Of a stretch of 32,576 nucleotides of DNA, positions 18,920 through 28,387 are shown in pieces. The position numbers and the translations under genes are program-made. Numbering within the stretch: position 1 is the stretch's first letter; each line of letters begins with the position of its first letter. Source of the DNA: Enterococcus sp. PF1-24 (GTDB lineage Bacteria > Bacillota > Bacilli > Lactobacillales > Enterococcaceae). The notes beneath the pieces are model-generated. The model ran no database searches and had not been told where the DNA came from. It saw nothing but the letters and a program-made list of their open reading frames with translations. The stretch is from contig NZ_JARXWL010000030.1 in NCBI RefSeq assembly GCF_029893325.1, forward strand, positions 1-32,576, written 5' to 3'.

Positions 18920-20149
18920 TCATTTTTCTGTATGTTTTTGTGCCAGTATTTTAACGTTTTTGAAAGTGAAAATTACAATGATAATCACGCAAATATTGTT
19001 GATGATATAAGTTAAATCTGCTCCGATTTTTTGCGCCAACCAGCCAGCATAACCAATTCCAAATGGAATTAAAAAATTAGCCGCCAACGCCAATAAGGAA
19101 AAGAAACGCCCTTGATAAGCTAACGGCACATTTTCTTGAAAATAGGAAGTTAAAGGTACATTAATTAAAATAGTAAAAAAGCCCAACAACACTTGTAAAA
19201 ACAAAAATATGCCATAATAAATGAATTTGTCATATTGAAATAACAGCATTGAAAAACCGCCAATAAAAATCATTACGCCACTACTAATGATAAATAAATT
19301 TTTCATCTGACTTTGATAGTTGCGCTGGCTATTTTTTGAAATATACAACCCGCCTAAAATTACACCAATAATATTGAAAGTTACTGAAAAGCCATAATAT
19401 TTATCAGGAATTTGATATTTAGCCAGCAAAATCCCAGGATTAATTATTTCTTCCGTTGATGCTACGAAAAAATTTAAAGCCATCGCTAAAAGAAAAAAGG
19501 CTAAGATGGACTTTTTAGTTTTGATAAATTGCAGTCCTTCCTTCATTTCTAAAAAAACATTAGCCTTTGGCGATTTAGCAGTAGCTACGGGCTGATAAGT
19601 TAATAAAGCGATGATACTTGTTGCCAAAACATAAAGTAAGAAAATAGCGCTTGTGACTATTTTAATGCCAAAAAAGCCATATAAAAAAGTGCCTACCATG
19701 GGTGCGATAAAAATCGTCGTATTATCCACGACACTTTTAATACCATTATATTTTTCCAACTGGCCACTAGGTACTAATTCAGTAAAAATCACTCGTCCGG
19801 AAATATCATTAACCGCTGAAACTAAACTAACCAACATTCCTACAGCGGTCAGCAAAAACCAATTAAGTTCCCCTGATAAAAGCAATAATTGCACTGCAAA
19901 AATCAACAATAGCACTAAATTACCGCCAAAAAGTAATTTTTTCCGACTATAGCGCTCCACTAAAACACCTAAAAAAGGTAATAAAATCAAACTTGGTATT
20001 TTAATCAAAGCATAAAAAAGTCCTACATTCGTTAAAGAAGCGCTCATTTCCAGCACTAACAAAGGTAAAATAATATTATAAACATGGTAGCCAGCCTCAG
20101 AAATCCCTCTGGCAAGCAGTAATTGATTAATATTCTTTTTCGCATTCAC
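18920..20149 (-). CDS. MFS transporter, 12 membrane segments
   Basis: A 409-aa major facilitator protein with twelve hydrophobic segments. The loop between segments 2 and 3 carries the MFS motif A-like LGVLVERYSRKKLLFGG. The overall pattern resembles the multidrug/enterobactin-exporter-like MFS set common in Firmicutes, but the substrate cannot be told. The start is GTG at 20149 with GGGGTG 7 nt upstream; no nearby in-frame ATG exists. It is followed by tdk in the same direction after 133 bp, without a convincing terminator between them. The promoter is likely the TATAAT at 20183-20178. Confidence 0.85.
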   Translation of the reverse strand: MNAKKNINQLLLARGISEAGYHVYNIILPLLVLEMSASLTNVGLFYALIKIPSLILLPFLGVLVERYSRKKLLFGGNLVLLLIFAVQLLLLSGELNWFLLTAVGMLVSLVSAVNDISGRVIFTELVPSGQLEKYNGIKSVVDNTTIFIAPMVGTFLYGFFGIKIVTSAIFLLYVLATSIIALLTYQPVATAKSPKANVFLEMKEGLQFIKTKKSILAFFLLAMALNFFVASTEEIINPGILLAKYQIPDKYYGFSVTFNIIGVILGGLYISKNSQRNYQSQMKNLFIISSGVMIFIGGFSMLLFQYDKFIYYGIFLFLQVLLGFFTILINVPLTSYFQENVPLAYQGRFFSLLALAANFLIPFGIGYAGWLAQKIGADLTYIINNICVIIIVIFTFKNVKILAQKHTEK

Positions 20150-20492
20150 AAAATCACACCCCGCTTACTTATCTATCATTATACAAACTTTAACAAACAA
20201 AATCTACATAAAGATAAACAAAACTAAAAACGATGTTTATTTCAGTCCGATTTTACAATTTCACTGTTAAAATCGCAACTGCGATTCAATAATTACTTTT
20301 TCAAAAACAGCAAATTTATTCCTCTAAAAATGGTCATAACTATGTTCCTTAAAAATTTTCAAAATCAAAAAACCAACATTTTTTCTTCTGCCGCTTTTTT
20401 AATAAAAAAGCAGAAAAACATTATTATATCAAGTTTTACAGCAAATTCTTCTCTCAATAAATTAAGATTTCTTTCAGGTAAATTGCCCTTTA
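20150..20492. other. AT-rich intergenic region between divergent genes
   Basis: No gene seen. A TATAAT on the minus strand (20183-20178) probably serves the MFS gene. An A/T-rich hairpin with the arms GCTTTTTT/AAAAAAGC lies at 20394-20412 but has no U run on either side, so it is not a clear terminator. Confidence 0.4.
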
Positions 20493-20521
20493 TTGCTTTT
20501 TATTTGCTTAAATGTTACAAT
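20493..20521 (+). promoter_or_regulatory. Promoter of the LPxTG protein gene
   Basis: TTGCTT (20493-20498), 17 bp, TACAAT (20516-20521), 33 bp before the ATG. Confidence 0.6.
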
Positions 20522-20554
20522 AATATTACAAAAGAGACATTGTGAGGGATTCTT

Positions 20555-21547
20555 ATGAAAAAAACACTATTTATGGTTGCTTGTTTATTGCTAACCTTTC
20601 CAACCATCAGCTTAGCTGAATCTGTTGAAACTAGCAGCGAAACAACAATTACTACTACAGAAGAAACCACTACTGATTCTACAACTGAACCAACAGAAGA
20701 TACTTCAAGTAGTTCCGTAGATTTAGAAACTACTGACTCTAGCAGTGAAGTAAAAGTAACTGCTGAAGACAGCGCTGAAGATGTAGAAGATTTCATTAAA
20801 GATAAACTAGGCGATACCAAAGAAGTCGATAAAAGAGTTTTAGATACTTCAACGGCTGAAGGCTTACGTGGCTTGTTAATGGAAGCCGATTATGGCATCA
20901 CTGAAAAAGAGTTAGAAACTTTTACAGATACACAATTAATGAATGCCATGACTTTATTTAAACGTTACAACTCAGATATTAGTGGTATGGACTTAGGTGC
21001 TTATGTCCGCGTCTTGCGAGCATTGTACACTAACAAAACACTTTCTTGGGATAAAGCTTCTGCTCAATTAAGTTTTAACCCTAGTAATTTCAAAAGTTTC
21101 ACTGGTATGATTGCCCAAGTAAGTGAACTACAAGCTTACTTAGCAGCCCTTTACCCTAGTGGTAGTAGCTTCTTCCCAGTAAAAAACATTTCTGATGAAG
21201 AATTAATTGCGATTTTAAATTACTTACAACCGATTGAAAACGAAATTGTCACAAGTGGCAATCAACTTTTCCCAGGTAGAATCGCTTGGATTATCAATGC
21301 CGTTGAAAAAGGTGACTATAAAACAGCACCACAAACTTCAGCAGTAGCTTCTGGTTCAACAACTGTTACTAGTAGTGGTAGTTCAGCAGCAACAACTTCT
21401 TCTAGCAAAGCACAATCTACTACACAAAAAAATAATAATAGTAATTTACCAAAAACCGGTGAAAGTTCTCGAACAATTTTCACTATCATCGGGGTAGCGT
21501 TAATCTTAGTAGCAGGTTTATTAATCTTCCGTAGAATGAAGAAATAA
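20555..21547 (+). CDS. LPxTG-anchored surface protein, function unknown
   Basis: A 330-aa wall-anchored protein. It has a signal peptide (MKKTLFMVACLLLTFPTISLA), a Ser/Thr/Glu-rich stalk (about 22-78), and a predicted helical core (about 80-265) that I do not recognise. A second Ser/Thr-rich linker (about 266-295) is followed by the sorting signal LPKTG (298-302), a hydrophobic segment and a basic tail RRMKK. Sortase A should link it to peptidoglycan. GAGGG precedes the ATG. It is monocistronic with its own promoter and terminator. The core may be an adhesin or host/matrix-facing domain; nothing in the sequence decides this. Confidence 0.93.
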   Translation: MKKTLFMVACLLLTFPTISLAESVETSSETTITTTEETTTDSTTEPTEDTSSSSVDLETTDSSSEVKVTAEDSAEDVEDFIKDKLGDTKEVDKRVLDTSTAEGLRGLLMEADYGITEKELETFTDTQLMNAMTLFKRYNSDISGMDLGAYVRVLRALYTNKTLSWDKASAQLSFNPSNFKSFTGMIAQVSELQAYLAALYPSGSSFFPVKNISDEELIAILNYLQPIENEIVTSGNQLFPGRIAWIINAVEKGDYKTAPQTSAVASGSTTVTSSGSSAATTSSSKAQSTTQKNNNSNLPKTGESSRTIFTIIGVALILVAGLLIFRRMKK

Positions 21548-21567
21548 GTAATTACATTAATCATTAC

Positions 21568-21617
21568 AACGTCTAAAGTCGTCAGGCTACCAAGCCACTG
21601 ACTTTAGACGTTTTTTA
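21568..21617 (+). terminator. Terminator of the LPxTG protein gene
   Basis: A strong stem (21568-21580 with 21600-21612) extended inward by further pairing, followed by a T run to 21616. Confidence 0.92.
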
Positions 21618-21669
21618 TTTTCCGATTGGTTAGAGCTAGATTTCAAAAGAAGAAAATTTACAATAGCCA

Positions 21670-21698
21670 TTGGTCTTAGCAGCAATAGCTGTTATACT
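21670..21698 (+). promoter_or_regulatory. Promoter of the K+ transporter gene
   Basis: TTGGTC (21670-21675), 17 bp, TATACT (21693-21698). The 5' leader would be about 65 nt with no recognised riboswitch. Confidence 0.6.
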
Positions 21699-21767
21699 AT
21701 GATTCGTAGAAATTTTTTCAAGGAAATAAAATAAATACTCTTTAAAATCATTGGGAAGGAACCAATC

Positions 21768-23168
21768 ATGAACGTGAACCATTTTATTCGCAAAAAGGCG
21801 CGAGCTTTTAGCCGCTTTTCTGCTAAGCATTTTACTTCTATTCAAATTATCGTTATTTACTATGTCATTATGACGCTATTAACGATGTTTTTATTTTCAT
21901 TGCCCATTTTTCGTAAAGCTGACTCGCATATTTCATTAATGGATTTATTTTTTATGGCGGTTAGTACGGTTAGTGTGACGGGGTTAACTACCTTTAACAT
22001 TAACGATGTTTTTAACGAAGCGGGCATTATTTTATTAGAAGTGATGTTTCAAATTGGTGGTTTAGGCATTATGATGATTTCCACTTTTTTCTTTATGATT
22101 TCTAAACGGCGCATCACCTTGAAACAACGACAACTAATTATGACCGATATGAATCAGCCGAAGCTTAGTGGTGTCGTAAAAATGATTCGCATTACTTTAG
22201 GAATTTTAGTTTTCTTTCAACTCATTTTCGGTGTCTTCTTCTCTATTTATTTTCATATTAAAGATTATTACGATAATTTATTTGATACGATTTTTCATGG
22301 CTTTTATCAGTCGATATCGGCCGTTACCAATTCGGGTTTTGATATTACTGGTAATTCCATTATGCCTTTTGCAAATGACTATCTTTTCTTAATTGTCATT
22401 ATGTTTTTAATTTTCATTGGCGGTATCGGTTTTCCGGTTTTAATGGAGTGTTATGAATGGTTTACTTTCAAAAAAACCAAACATAATTTACCTTTTCGCT
22501 TTTCGTTATTTGCTAAAATCGCCATGTGGTCCTTTGTGATTTTATTTATCGGTGGTGCTTTAGCGATTTACTTATTGGAAAAAGACCATTATCTCGCAGG
22601 AAAATCACCTTTAGAGCAAGGAATTATTTCAATGTTTTATTCCATGACCACCCGTAACGCTGGCTTGCAAATCAACCCTTTAGGCGATTTTCAAATCTCG
22701 ACTTTGCTACTGTTTTCTTGTTTAATGTTTATTGGCTGTAGCCCTAGCTCAGTTGGTGGGGGGATTCGGACCACCACGATTGCGATTTTATTTTTATCAA
22801 TTATTTCTTTCTTAAAAGGGGAAAGTAATGTTAATATTTTTGGTCGCAAAATTCCTGATGAAGATGTCCGCAAATCAATGGTGATTTTTATGTTGTCTTT
22901 AGGTATGTGCTTTGCTAGCGTCTTATTTTTAAGCGCTACAGAAAATCACACCTTAATTTCAATTATTTTAGAAGTCGCTTCAGCTTTCGGGACTACCGGT
23001 TTATCATTAGGTATCACGCCTAATTTAAGCACCAGCGGCCAATTAACAATCGCTTTATTAATGTTTATTGGTCGGGTGGGCATGTTGTACACTTTAATGC
23101 TCTTTGTACCAAAAGAACGCCGTGATAGCGGTTATGAATATCCTACAGAAAAAATTATTATCGGGTAA
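21768..23168 (+). CDS. ktrB: KtrB/TrkH-family potassium uptake channel subunit
   Basis: A 466-aa membrane protein with the fourfold M1-P-M2 layout of the Trk/Ktr/HKT superfamily. The four pore loops carry the selectivity glycines: SVTGL (Gly72), TNSGFD (Gly190), TRNAGL (Gly299) and GTTGLS (Gly411). Lack of a long N-terminal extension and the overall size favour KtrB (NtpJ/KtrI in Enterococcus hirae) over TrkH. It needs a cytosolic RCK subunit (KtrA/KtrC), which is not encoded next to it. A GGAAGGAA site precedes the ATG. Confidence 0.9.
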   Translation: MNVNHFIRKKARAFSRFSAKHFTSIQIIVIYYVIMTLLTMFLFSLPIFRKADSHISLMDLFFMAVSTVSVTGLTTFNINDVFNEAGIILLEVMFQIGGLGIMMISTFFFMISKRRITLKQRQLIMTDMNQPKLSGVVKMIRITLGILVFFQLIFGVFFSIYFHIKDYYDNLFDTIFHGFYQSISAVTNSGFDITGNSIMPFANDYLFLIVIMFLIFIGGIGFPVLMECYEWFTFKKTKHNLPFRFSLFAKIAMWSFVILFIGGALAIYLLEKDHYLAGKSPLEQGIISMFYSMTTRNAGLQINPLGDFQISTLLLFSCLMFIGCSPSSVGGGIRTTTIAILFLSIISFLKGESNVNIFGRKIPDEDVRKSMVIFMLSLGMCFASVLFLSATENHTLISIILEVASAFGTTGLSLGITPNLSTSGQLTIALLMFIGRVGMLYTLMLFVPKERRDSGYEYPTEKIIIG

Positions 23169-23224
23169 ATTTACTAACTTATCTTTAAGAAGAAACAGCA
23201 AAATTTAATTTTTCAGCTGGAATA

Positions 23225-23233
23225 TGGTAAGAT
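23225..23233 (+). promoter_or_regulatory. Candidate extended -10 promoter of murT-gatD
   Basis: TGGTAAGAT (23225-23233) is an extended -10 element about 60 bp before murT. No good -35 hexamer is present at the usual distance. Confidence 0.4.
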
Positions 23234-23295
23234 AAGTTGATTAAAAATAAAACTTTAGCGTTTTACGCTTTATCACATAGGAGGTTTCTTTATTC

Positions 23296-24648
23296 ATGGG
23301 CTTACGCAGTCAAGTGGCAATTACTGCTGGCAAACTCTCCCACTGGGTTTTAAAAACGTTTTTTAACGGTGGCTCTAGTTTTCCAGGTAATCTTGCATTA
23401 AAAATTGATCCTAAAATTTTAGATACCTTTGCCAAAGATTACAAAGTAATCGTCGTTACTGGTACCAATGGTAAAACTTTAACAACTGCTTTAACTGTTA
23501 ATATTTTGAATCAACAATTTCCTGGCGTAGTTACCAATCCTACCGGCGCCAATATGGTGCAAGGAATTGTTTCAACTTTCTTACAAGCGCCGAAAACTCG
23601 TAGCAAAGATAAATTTGCGGTGTTGGAAATTGACGAAGCTAGCTTATCAAAAGTCACTGAATATATTAAACCAGAATTATTTGTCTTTACTAATATTTTC
23701 CGTGATCAAATGGATCGTTACGGTGAAATTTATACAACTTATCGGTTAATTGTTGAAGGCGCGGCTAAAGCACCCGCAGCACCACTGATTTGTAATGGGG
23801 ATTCACCGATTTTTAATTCTTTAGAAACCGTCAACCCTCGTAAATATTACGGTTTTAATCATTTACCTGAAAAAGAACAATTGGCTCATTATAATACTGA
23901 CGGGATTCTTTGCCCTCATTGCCAACATATCTTACATTATAAAATGATTACTTACGCTAATTTAGGGGATTATTACTGCCCGAATTGTGATTTTAAACGG
24001 CCGGCTTTAGATTATCAATTAACTGAAATGAAGGCGATGGATAATTTATCCGCTGATTTTGTGATTGATGGAGAAGATTACGGTATTGAAGTCGGCGGCA
24101 TGTATAATGTTTATAACGCCCTAGCAGCAACCGCTGTCGCTGAATACTACGGAGTTACCCCTGATAAAATCCGCCAAGGCTTAGGCTATGATGAAAAAGT
24201 TTTTGGTCGTCAAGAAATTATCAATATCGACGGTAAAAAATGTACTTTAGTTTTAGTGAAAAATCCAGTTGGTTTAAACCAAGTGATTGATATGATGGGT
24301 TTAGCCCCTTATCCTTTTTCATTAGTTAGCCTTTTAAACGCTAATTACGCAGACGGCATTGATGTCAGCTGGATTTGGGATGGCAATCACGAAGCTTTCA
24401 GCCAAATGAATATTCCTGAAGTTATCGCTGGTGGCGAACGTCATCAAGACATGGCTTTACGTTTAAAAGTTGCTGGCATTGACGAAGATAAATTGACTGA
24501 AATTCCTGAATTAACTAAAGTCATTGAAGCAATTAAACAATTGCCAACAGAAAATGTTTATATTTTAGCAACTTATACAGCAGTTTTACAATTACGCAAA
24601 GAGTTAGCGCAACAAGGCTATTTAAAAGGAGGCATGAGCAATGGCTAA
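23296..24648 (+). CDS. murT: MurT, lipid II isoglutaminyl synthase, Mur-ligase subunit
   Basis: A 450-aa Mur-ligase-like protein. With GatD it amidates the alpha-carboxyl of D-Glu in lipid II to D-isoglutamine. The ATP loop VVTGTNGKT ends at residue 61. A four-cysteine zinc ribbon (Cys206, 209, 228 and 231; CPHC/CPNC) is inserted in the middle domain as in other MurT proteins, and the C-terminal DUF1727 part follows. The ATG has an AGGAGG site. It overlaps gatD by 8 nt, so the two subunits are coupled. Many ovococci require this amidation for good cross-linking by their PBPs. Confidence 0.96.
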   Translation: MGLRSQVAITAGKLSHWVLKTFFNGGSSFPGNLALKIDPKILDTFAKDYKVIVVTGTNGKTLTTALTVNILNQQFPGVVTNPTGANMVQGIVSTFLQAPKTRSKDKFAVLEIDEASLSKVTEYIKPELFVFTNIFRDQMDRYGEIYTTYRLIVEGAAKAPAAPLICNGDSPIFNSLETVNPRKYYGFNHLPEKEQLAHYNTDGILCPHCQHILHYKMITYANLGDYYCPNCDFKRPALDYQLTEMKAMDNLSADFVIDGEDYGIEVGGMYNVYNALAATAVAEYYGVTPDKIRQGLGYDEKVFGRQEIINIDGKKCTLVLVKNPVGLNQVIDMMGLAPYPFSLVSLLNANYADGIDVSWIWDGNHEAFSQMNIPEVIAGGERHQDMALRLKVAGIDEDKLTEIPELTKVIEAIKQLPTENVYILATYTAVLQLRKELAQQGYLKGGMSNG

Positions 24649-25327
24649 TTATCAATTAAATCTCGCTCATCTTTACGGCAATCTTTTAAATACTTATGGC
24701 GACAATGGAAATCTGTTAATTTTACAATACTACGCAAAAAAAATGGGTATCACTTTAACAACGGAAATTGTCAGCTTACATCAAGCGTTTCAACCAGAGA
24801 AATTCGATTTAGTTTTCTTTGGCGGCGGTCAAGATTATGAACAAACCATTGTTTCAAAAGATATCCAAGGAAAAAAAGACGCCCTAACCAACTATATTGA
24901 AAATGACGGAGTCATCTTAGCAATTTGTGGCGGCTATCAATTATTAGGTCATTACTACACTGGCGCCAACGGTGAAAAAATTGCCGGAATTGGTGCGTTA
25001 GATCACTATACCTTAAGCCAAGATAATAATCGTTTTATTGGCGATATCGTCATTCATAACGAAGAATTTAACGAAACTTATTACGGTTTTGAAAATCACA
25101 ACGGTCGCACTTTTTTAGGAAAAGGCGAACGACCTTTAGGGAAAGTCATTGAAGGTCATGGAAATAATGGCGATGATAACAGCGAAGGCGTGATTTATAA
25201 AAATGTTTTTGGTTCTTATTTCCACGGACCCATTCTTGCTCGTAATGAACATTTAGCAATTCGTCTGTTAAAACTGGCTTTAACTAAAAAATACGGGGAA
25301 GATATTCAACTTCCTTCAGAATTTTAA
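24641..25327 (+). CDS. gatD: GatD, lipid II isoglutaminyl synthase, glutamine amidotransferase subunit
   Basis: A 228-aa class I glutamine amidotransferase that releases ammonia from glutamine for MurT. The nucleophile is Cys96 in [10 protein letters not shown], and His195 in [10 protein letters not shown] completes the catalytic pair; the GGGQDYEQ segment is typical of GatD/CobB-like proteins. An AAAGGAGG site for it lies inside the end of murT. A terminator follows 4 bp after the stop. Confidence 0.96.
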   Translation: MANYQLNLAHLYGNLLNTYGDNGNLLILQYYAKKMGITLTTEIVSLHQAFQPEKFDLVFFGGGQDYEQTIVSKDIQGKKDALTNYIENDGVILAICGGYQLLGHYYTGANGEKIAGIGALDHYTLSQDNNRFIGDIVIHNEEFNETYYGFENHNGRTFLGKGERPLGKVIEGHGNNGDDNSEGVIYKNVFGSYFHGPILARNEHLAIRLLKLALTKKYGEDIQLPSEF

Positions 25328-25330
25328 CAA

Positions 25331-25380
25331 AAAAACCATTTCTCGCTAGCTTTTAGTTAACGAGAAATGGTTTTTATTTT
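25331..25380. terminator. Bidirectional terminator between gatD and manA
   Basis: A 15-bp stem (25331-25345 with 25361-25375) with T runs on both strands. It serves the converging murT-gatD and manA transcripts. Confidence 0.92.
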
Positions 25381-25381
25381 A

Positions 25382-26332
25382 TTAGGCTTTACCTGGTTCA
25401 GAAGCAATCACTTTCATAGCACCCAATAATTGCCATTGACTAATACCATTCGGTAAAATACAGCTACTACCCGCAATTAATGGATAAGTTTGGCCTTCAA
25501 CCACTAATTCCCCGCTGCCTTCAATAACTGTCATTAAAGTATAAGGCGCTTGCGCTTTAACAACTAATTTACCTTCTACTTGCCACTCATAAACATTGAA
25601 AAACGGCGTTTCTAAATACGTTACAATCGCTGAATTCCCTTGGCGTGCTTCTTTAATTTTTAAAGTTGGCGTAACAGCCGGTACTGTCGTTACATCCACT
25701 GATTGCTGAATATGCAATTCTCGTGGTTTGCCTTGATCATCTTTACGATTATAATCATAAACTCGATAAGTTGTATCTGAGCTTTGTTGTGTTTCTAAAA
25801 TCATAATGCCTTTACCAATTGCGTGAATAGTGCCACTCGGAACGTAGAAAAAGTCGCCTTTTTTAACTGGGACTTTTTTCAATAAAGCATCCCACTGCTC
25901 TTTTTCAATCATGCTAGCTAATTCTTCGCGACTCTTAGCATAGTGACCATAAATAATATGGACACCTGGTTCAGCATCAATAATGTACCAACATTCCGTT
26001 TTACCTAACTCACCTTCATGAGCCAAGCCATATTCATCATCAGGATGAACTTGTACAGATAAATCATCTTCTGCATCCAAAATTTTTGTTAATAATGGAA
26101 AAACTTCTTCTTCTGGCTGACCAAATAATTCTTTGTGATTTTTCCATAAATCATCTAATTTTTGACCTTTAAAGGGTCCGTTTTCAACAACTGATACACC
26201 ATGGGGATGCGCGCTAATCGCCCAATCCTCACCAATTTTATCACTAGGTAAATCAAAGTTGAAAACTGTTTGTAGACGATTGCCGCCCCAAATTTTTTCT
26301 TGAAAAACAGGCTTTAAAAACAAAGGTTCCAT
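25382..26332 (-). CDS. manA: Mannose-6-phosphate isomerase, class I
   Basis: A 316-aa cupin-fold metalloenzyme that interconverts mannose-6-P and fructose-6-P. Zinc ligands are visible in QVHPDDE (His96), TECWYII (Glu114) and PSGTIHAIG (His170). The short form matches the ~315-aa Bacillus type. A GAGGAG site precedes the ATG. It is transcribed alone from a promoter that overlaps the end of the upstream hydrolase gene. Confidence 0.96.
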   Translation of the reverse strand: MEPLFLKPVFQEKIWGGNRLQTVFNFDLPSDKIGEDWAISAHPHGVSVVENGPFKGQKLDDLWKNHKELFGQPEEEVFPLLTKILDAEDDLSVQVHPDDEYGLAHEGELGKTECWYIIDAEPGVHIIYGHYAKSREELASMIEKEQWDALLKKVPVKKGDFFYVPSGTIHAIGKGIMILETQQSSDTTYRVYDYNRKDDQGKPRELHIQQSVDVTTVPAVTPTLKIKEARQGNSAIVTYLETPFFNVYEWQVEGKLVVKAQAPYTLMTVIEGSGELVVEGQTYPLIAGSSCILPNGISQWQLLGAMKVIASEPGKA

Positions 26333-26396
26333 TTGTCGTAACTCCTCATAAAATTATTTAATTTCAATTTTTTCAATAAAAATTTTTACCACGATT

Positions 26397-26405
26397 ATTA
26401 TATCA
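26397..26405 (-). promoter_or_regulatory. manA promoter, extended -10
   Basis: TGATATAAT on the minus strand (26405-26397) is a perfect extended -10 element; its TGA is also the stop codon of the upstream hydrolase gene. No good -35 box is needed for this class. Confidence 0.6.
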
Positions 26406-27431
26406 CGATTTATTTTGAATAGCTTTCTCTTTTAAGTAACTTGCAATAATTTTATCTCGTTTCAACAAATATTCTTCCCGCCGATCAGTTGGGTGAACTC
26501 GATTAGATAAAAAAATGAAAGCTTCCTGCGCTAAAATATCAACTACTAAAAAAGTCCCGGTATAGCCAGTATGATACAAAATCGGCTGCTGATTAGCTAA
26601 ATCAAACAACAAATCCCAACCAAGTGAGCGGGGCTTATCCGCTCCTAAAGTATAATCTTGCAATAAATTCCTAACTGTTTCAGCTTGCAGAAATGTTTGT
26701 TTAGCTACCTGACCTTGCGCCAATAACATTGCCACAAATTTATGCAAATCCGCTAAATTAGTAAATAACCCCGCATTCCCCGCTGACTCTGCTAAAACGC
26801 GGGCTTTGGGATCGTGAGTGATTCCTTTTAAAACACCTAATTCAGCCACTTTTTCGGTAGGAACTATTTTGGCATTATCAGTAGGTAAAAATCGACTGGC
26901 TGACATATTTAAAGGCTGTAAAACTTCTTTTTGAAAAATATCAACTACTGCTTCTTGATAAATTTCTTCCAACATAAAACCTAATAAAATCGTACCGGCA
27001 TCAGTATATTGCACTTTTTTTCCTAATAAATCACCTGGTTGCAACTGATAGTAGGCGGCACGCAAGGCAGCTTTATCTAGTTGATTGCGATTAGGAATAT
27101 AGGTTTGAATATCAGAAGTATGGGTTAATAAATGTCTTAGGGTAATCTTTTCGTCTTTAAAAGCTGGCAAATAATAATGCAATGCCTGGTCAAGTTCAAC
27201 TTCTCCCGCTTCTAATAATTTTAAAAGGATAGTCGTTGTACAAACAACTTTCGTTAAAGAAGCCACGTCAAAAAGCATCTCGCTGGTTAATTTTATTGGT
27301 GAAGGATTTGTTTGAGCTAAGCCACTAATTTGTTGAAAAGTTGCTGCTGGTGAAATAAATTGATACGCCACACCACTAAACACACCTTCTTGGCAAAATT
27401 CTTCAATCAAAGCTTGTGTTTTTAAATACAA
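26403..27431 (-). CDS. Serine beta-lactamase-family hydrolase (class C / esterase type)
   Basis: A 342-aa protein of the class C beta-lactamase/DD-peptidase/esterase family. Motifs: SxxK as Ser58-Leu-Thr-Lys61, YxD (Tyr142-Thr-Asp144) in place of YxN, and HTG at about 287-289 in place of KTG. There is no signal peptide, so it is probably cytoplasmic, and an esterase or peptidase role is more likely than antibiotic resistance. The start is uncertain: a strong AGGAGG site gives 6-nt spacing to TTG at 27431, only 1 nt to ATG at 27437, while GTG at 27458 has no good site. It lies upstream of manA on the same strand. Confidence 0.85.
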   Translation of the reverse strand: MYLKTQALIEEFCQEGVFSGVAYQFISPAATFQQISGLAQTNPSPIKLTSEMLFDVASLTKVVCTTTILLKLLEAGEVELDQALHYYLPAFKDEKITLRHLLTHTSDIQTYIPNRNQLDKAALRAAYYQLQPGDLLGKKVQYTDAGTILLGFMLEEIYQEAVVDIFQKEVLQPLNMSASRFLPTDNAKIVPTEKVAELGVLKGITHDPKARVLAESAGNAGLFTNLADLHKFVAMLLAQGQVAKQTFLQAETVRNLLQDYTLGADKPRSLGWDLLFDLANQQPILYHTGYTGTFLVVDILAQEAFIFLSNRVHPTDRREEYLLKRDKIIASYLKEKAIQNKS

Positions 27432-27581
27432 AGGCATCCCTCCTATTATTTTATTCACTGAAATTCTTAACTTTTAATTTATGATAACAAATTTAAGGAA
27501 AAGTACAAAGGGATAAATGCTTAGCAGAAATTTTTTATTAGATTTTCTTCGCTAAAAGCTGATGTTTCAATTTTCCTCGTG

Positions 27582-27587
27582 TATAAT
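27582..27587 (+). promoter_or_regulatory. -10 element of the rpiR-type gene
   Basis: A perfect TATAAT preceded by TG. It predicts a transcript start near 27594, which rules out the upstream ATG at 27562 as the protein start. Confidence 0.55.
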
Positions 27588-27612
27588 AAAGCTTGAAAGC
27601 GAGGTTTATGCT

Positions 27613-28341
27613 GTGTTTACAACTAATAATTTAAAAAAATTAAATGACTTAGAAATGGATATTTATGAATATGTAATTACTAATAAAGAAATCGTCCCCT
27701 CAATGCGTATTCGCGACTTAGCAAAAGCCGTAAATGTATCTACAACTACTATCCTGCGCTTTTGTAATAAATTAGGCTGTTCTGGTTTTACTGAATTCAA
27801 AATTAAGCTGCAATTAGAGTTGGAAACAGGAAATACCGTCAATGTTCAGTCAGATATTCAATTAACAATTGCCAATTTGGAAAGATTAGCTGTCAGCGGA
27901 ATTGACGAAAAGATACTTGAAGCTTCTGAAATATTAAGTGCTGCTAAAAATATTGTCTTTTTAGGAATGGGTTCTTCAGCAATTTTATGTAAGTATGCGG
28001 TTCGCAGCTTGTTTTCTTTCGGAATTATCGCTAGCTATGTTGATGATCCTTATTATCCACTAAATGTTGATTTTCCTGAAGAAACAGTCTTTATAATCGT
28101 CTCTGTTTCTGGTGATACTCCAGATGTCGTTCAATTTATTAATAATTTCAAGAAAAAACATGGTAAGGTCATCAGTATTACTAATTATACCAACAATACG
28201 ATTAGTCGCTTATCTGATTTAAATATCTCTTATTATGTTCATCCAGAATTTATTGGTATGAGTAACATTACTACGCAAGTTTCCGTCATTTACATTTTAG
28301 AATCCCTTGCTAAAAATACTTATAAATTAAAAATTCGTTGA
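27613..28341 (+). CDS. RpiR-family transcriptional regulator
   Basis: A 242-aa regulator with an N-terminal HTH_6 domain (about 1-77; VSTTTILRFCNKLGCSGFTEFK is the recognition region) and a C-terminal SIS sugar-phosphate domain (FLGMGSSAILCKYA, VSVSGDTPDVV). I use GTG at 27613 with GAGG 8 nt upstream; the longer frame beginning at 27562 would start before the promoter. It lies just upstream of the EIIC-GH1 operon, and the intergenic region after it has a palindrome that could be its operator. It likely senses a beta-glucoside phosphate or related hexose phosphate and controls the operon. Confidence 0.9.
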   Translation: MFTTNNLKKLNDLEMDIYEYVITNKEIVPSMRIRDLAKAVNVSTTTILRFCNKLGCSGFTEFKIKLQLELETGNTVNVQSDIQLTIANLERLAVSGIDEKILEASEILSAAKNIVFLGMGSSAILCKYAVRSLFSFGIIASYVDDPYYPLNVDFPEETVFIIVSVSGDTPDVVQFINNFKKKHGKVISITNYTNNTISRLSDLNISYYVHPEFIGMSNITTQVSVIYILESLAKNTYKLKIR

Positions 28342-28345
28342 AAGT

Positions 28346-28387
28346 AAAAACAAGAATTTCCCATTTGAAAATTCTTGTTTTTTTTTT
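28346..28387 (+). terminator. Terminator of the rpiR-type gene
   Basis: A 14-bp A/T-rich stem (28346-28359 with 28368-28381) followed by a long T run to 28387. Confidence 0.85.

Noticed and set aside
20384-20416. AT-rich hairpin as a terminator or attenuator
   Set aside because: Neither strand has a U run after the stem, and both neighbouring genes diverge from this region.
20515-20820. Minus-strand open frame opposite the LPxTG gene
   Set aside because: Its Ser/Val-rich protein is only the mirror of the Thr/Ser/Glu-rich stalk; no ribosome binding site or family match.
26403-27431. Antibiotic-resistance beta-lactamase
   Set aside because: There is no signal peptide, and the second and third motifs (YTD, HTG) differ from those of true class C enzymes; an esterase/peptidase role fits better.
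27562-27612. A 17-residue N-terminal extension of the RpiR regulator
   Set aside because: The frame begins before the TATAAT at 27582-27587, so it would not be transcribed; GTG 27613 has GAGG at the right distance.
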